The notes beneath the pieces were generated by a model. The model was not told the origin of the DNA, ran no database searches, and saw nothing but the letters and a program-made list of their open reading frames with translations. Shown here one piece after another: positions 63,177 through 64,000 of a stretch of 64,000 bases of DNA. This DNA is from Lujinxingia vulgaris (GTDB lineage: Bacteria > Myxococcota_A > Bradymonadia > Bradymonadales > Bradymonadaceae). Position 1 is the stretch's first letter; every line of letters begins with the position of its first letter. Location: NCBI RefSeq assembly GCF_007997015.1, contig NZ_VOSM01000005.1, positions 310,001 through 374,000 on the forward strand, in the 5' to 3' direction. The translations under genes were made by a program, and so were the position numbers.

Positions 63177-63881
63177 ATGAGTGCCCAGCGACAACGCCGA
63201 CAGGCCCGCCGCGATGAACGCCGCGAAGAGCTCAAGCAGGCCGCCATCGAAGTCTTCCACGAGCACGGCTACCACGCCGCGCGCGTCTCCCAGATCGTCA
63301 AAAAAGTCGGTGTCGCCCAGGGCACCTTCTACCTCTACTTTGAGGGTAAGCAGCAGCTCTTCTCCGAGATCATCAGCGACTTTCTCGAGATGGTCGTCAC
63401 CACCGTGGCCAGCTGGGAGCCCGGCGCGATCGACTCCCGCGAGGATCTTCGCGAGGAGCTCACCCGGGTCGGCCTGATGCTCACCGAGGAGCTTTTGAGA
63501 AACGAGCTCTCCACCGCCATCTTCTTCAACGAAGCGATGGCCGTGGCCCCGGAGATCAACGAGCTTATCCGCCATTTCTACGAGACGCTCCAGGCGATGC
63601 TCTCCGACTTCAACCGCATTCTCTGCCAGCGCGGGCTCATCGCCCCGATGGACTTTACCATCCTGGGCTCGATGACCATCGGCATGGTTGAGCGCGTGAT
63701 CCTCGAGCGCGTCGTCTACGGCACACTCAAAGACGCCGAGCCCCGCGCCATTGTCGATCACCTGATCATGCACTTCTTAGCGGGCACCATCGAGCCCATC
63801 GGGGAGCCGGCCAGCGCCGGCCAGCCGGTAGCACTCGACCGCACGGAGACGTCCGACAACGCCGCCCCCACCGAGGTCTAA
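63177..63881 (+). CDS. TetR/AcrR-family transcriptional regulator
   Basis: 234 residues. The N-terminal TetR helix-turn-helix is complete: LKQAAIEVFHEHGYHAARVSQIVKKVGVAQGTFYLYFEGKQQLFSEI. The C-terminal ligand domain is helical (TRVGLMLTEELLRNELSTAIFFNEAMAVAPEINELIRHFYETLQAML) and ends in a Pro/Ala/Thr-rich tail. The ligand and target are unknown. It is followed after three bases by the cutA start, so the two are probably co-transcribed. Confidence 0.93.
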   Translation: MSAQRQRRQARRDERREELKQAAIEVFHEHGYHAARVSQIVKKVGVAQGTFYLYFEGKQQLFSEIISDFLEMVVTTVASWEPGAIDSREDLREELTRVGLMLTEELLRNELSTAIFFNEAMAVAPEINELIRHFYETLQAMLSDFNRILCQRGLIAPMDFTILGSMTIGMVERVILERVVYGTLKDAEPRAIVDHLIMHFLAGTIEPIGEPASAGQPVALDRTETSDNAAPTEV

Positions 63882-63884
63882 GCC

Positions 63885-64000
63885 ATGGTCCGCGTCGTCC
63901 TCTGCAACTGCCCCCCTGAAGACGCCAACCGCCTTGCGCGCCAGCTCGTCGAAGAGCGCCTGGCCGCCTGCGTCAACGTCATCCCCGGGGTCACCAGTTT
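63885..64000 (+). CDS. cutA: CutA-type divalent cation tolerance protein (partial, runs off the window)
   Basis: The first 38 codons are visible: the start MVRVVLCNCPPEDANRLARQ, then LVEERLAACVNVIPGVTS, the conserved N-terminal half of CutA, a small trimeric cytoplasmic protein linked to copper and other metal tolerance. The gene continues beyond base 64000. It starts three bases after the TetR gene's stop. Confidence 0.88.
   Translation, partial: MVRVVLCNCPPEDANRLARQLVEERLAACVNVIPGVTS

Overview
The window reads as chromosomal DNA from a GC-rich, Gram-negative deltaproteobacterial-type organism, most likely Bradymonadales/Myxococcota (inference). The signs are many Cys-rich lipoproteins with acidic Asp/Glu-rich linkers, thrombospondin type 3 and von Willebrand A domains, a MYXO-CTERM-like C-terminal tail, FHA-regulated ABC machinery and few mobile elements. 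No rRNA, tRNA or CRISPR array was found.

Region by region. (1) 1-4425, minus strand: a cobalamin riboswitch controls a TonB-dependent receptor, a beta-propeller lipoprotein and a PduO-type adenosyltransferase, which together form a B12 uptake and activation operon. (2) 4471-7461: a nested palindromic element, a short candidate operator, and a Zn/Mn-type ABC transporter (binding protein, ATPase, permease). (3) 7653-23893: mostly secreted and surface proteins. There are two very large paralogous lipoproteins with Cys-rich repeats and C-terminal P-domain-like modules, a small overlapping secreted/lipoprotein pair, two beta-helix lipoproteins, a BON-BON-MscS channel, and a MYXO-CTERM protein interrupted by an amber codon. 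A 42-bp repeat field lies in a large gene-free stretch. (4) 23925-27263: an AT-richer island with a decayed IS3-type transposase, a candidate immunity gene, and a 5'-truncated Rhs protein ending in a metzincin-like metallopeptidase toxin. (5) 27329-30677: katG and divergent oxyR. (6) 30735-37452: a surface-glycan cluster (asparagine synthase, polymerase-like membrane protein, GT2-NeuA fusion, NeuB-like synthase, SpsF-like cytidylyltransferase). Two copies of a long palindromic MITE-like repeat bracket its first three genes.

(7) 37838-51307: glpD, paired Asp-rich lipoproteins, a lipid-kinase-like protein, a Gfo/Idh/MocA oxidoreductase, a zinc-ribbon/FHA/FHA/ABCG transporter, a VWA lipoprotein, a coiled-coil protein and a membrane protein. 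(8) 51426-54137: a palindromic operator candidate and a three-gene redox operon (Tat-exported small subunit, GMC oxidoreductase with a ferredoxin-like Cys motif, Rieske protein). (9) 54191-64000: a YbdG-like MscS channel, Nudix hydrolase, OmpA-like protein, L,D-transpeptidase, TlyA methyltransferase, minisatellite repeats, a nucleotide pyrophosphatase-type lipoprotein, a TetR regulator and the start of cutA.

The strongest candidates for an undescribed system are the orphan Rhs metallopeptidase with its overlapping membrane-anchored partner, the Tat/GMC/Rieske redox operon, and the family of long palindromic repeats scattered through the window.
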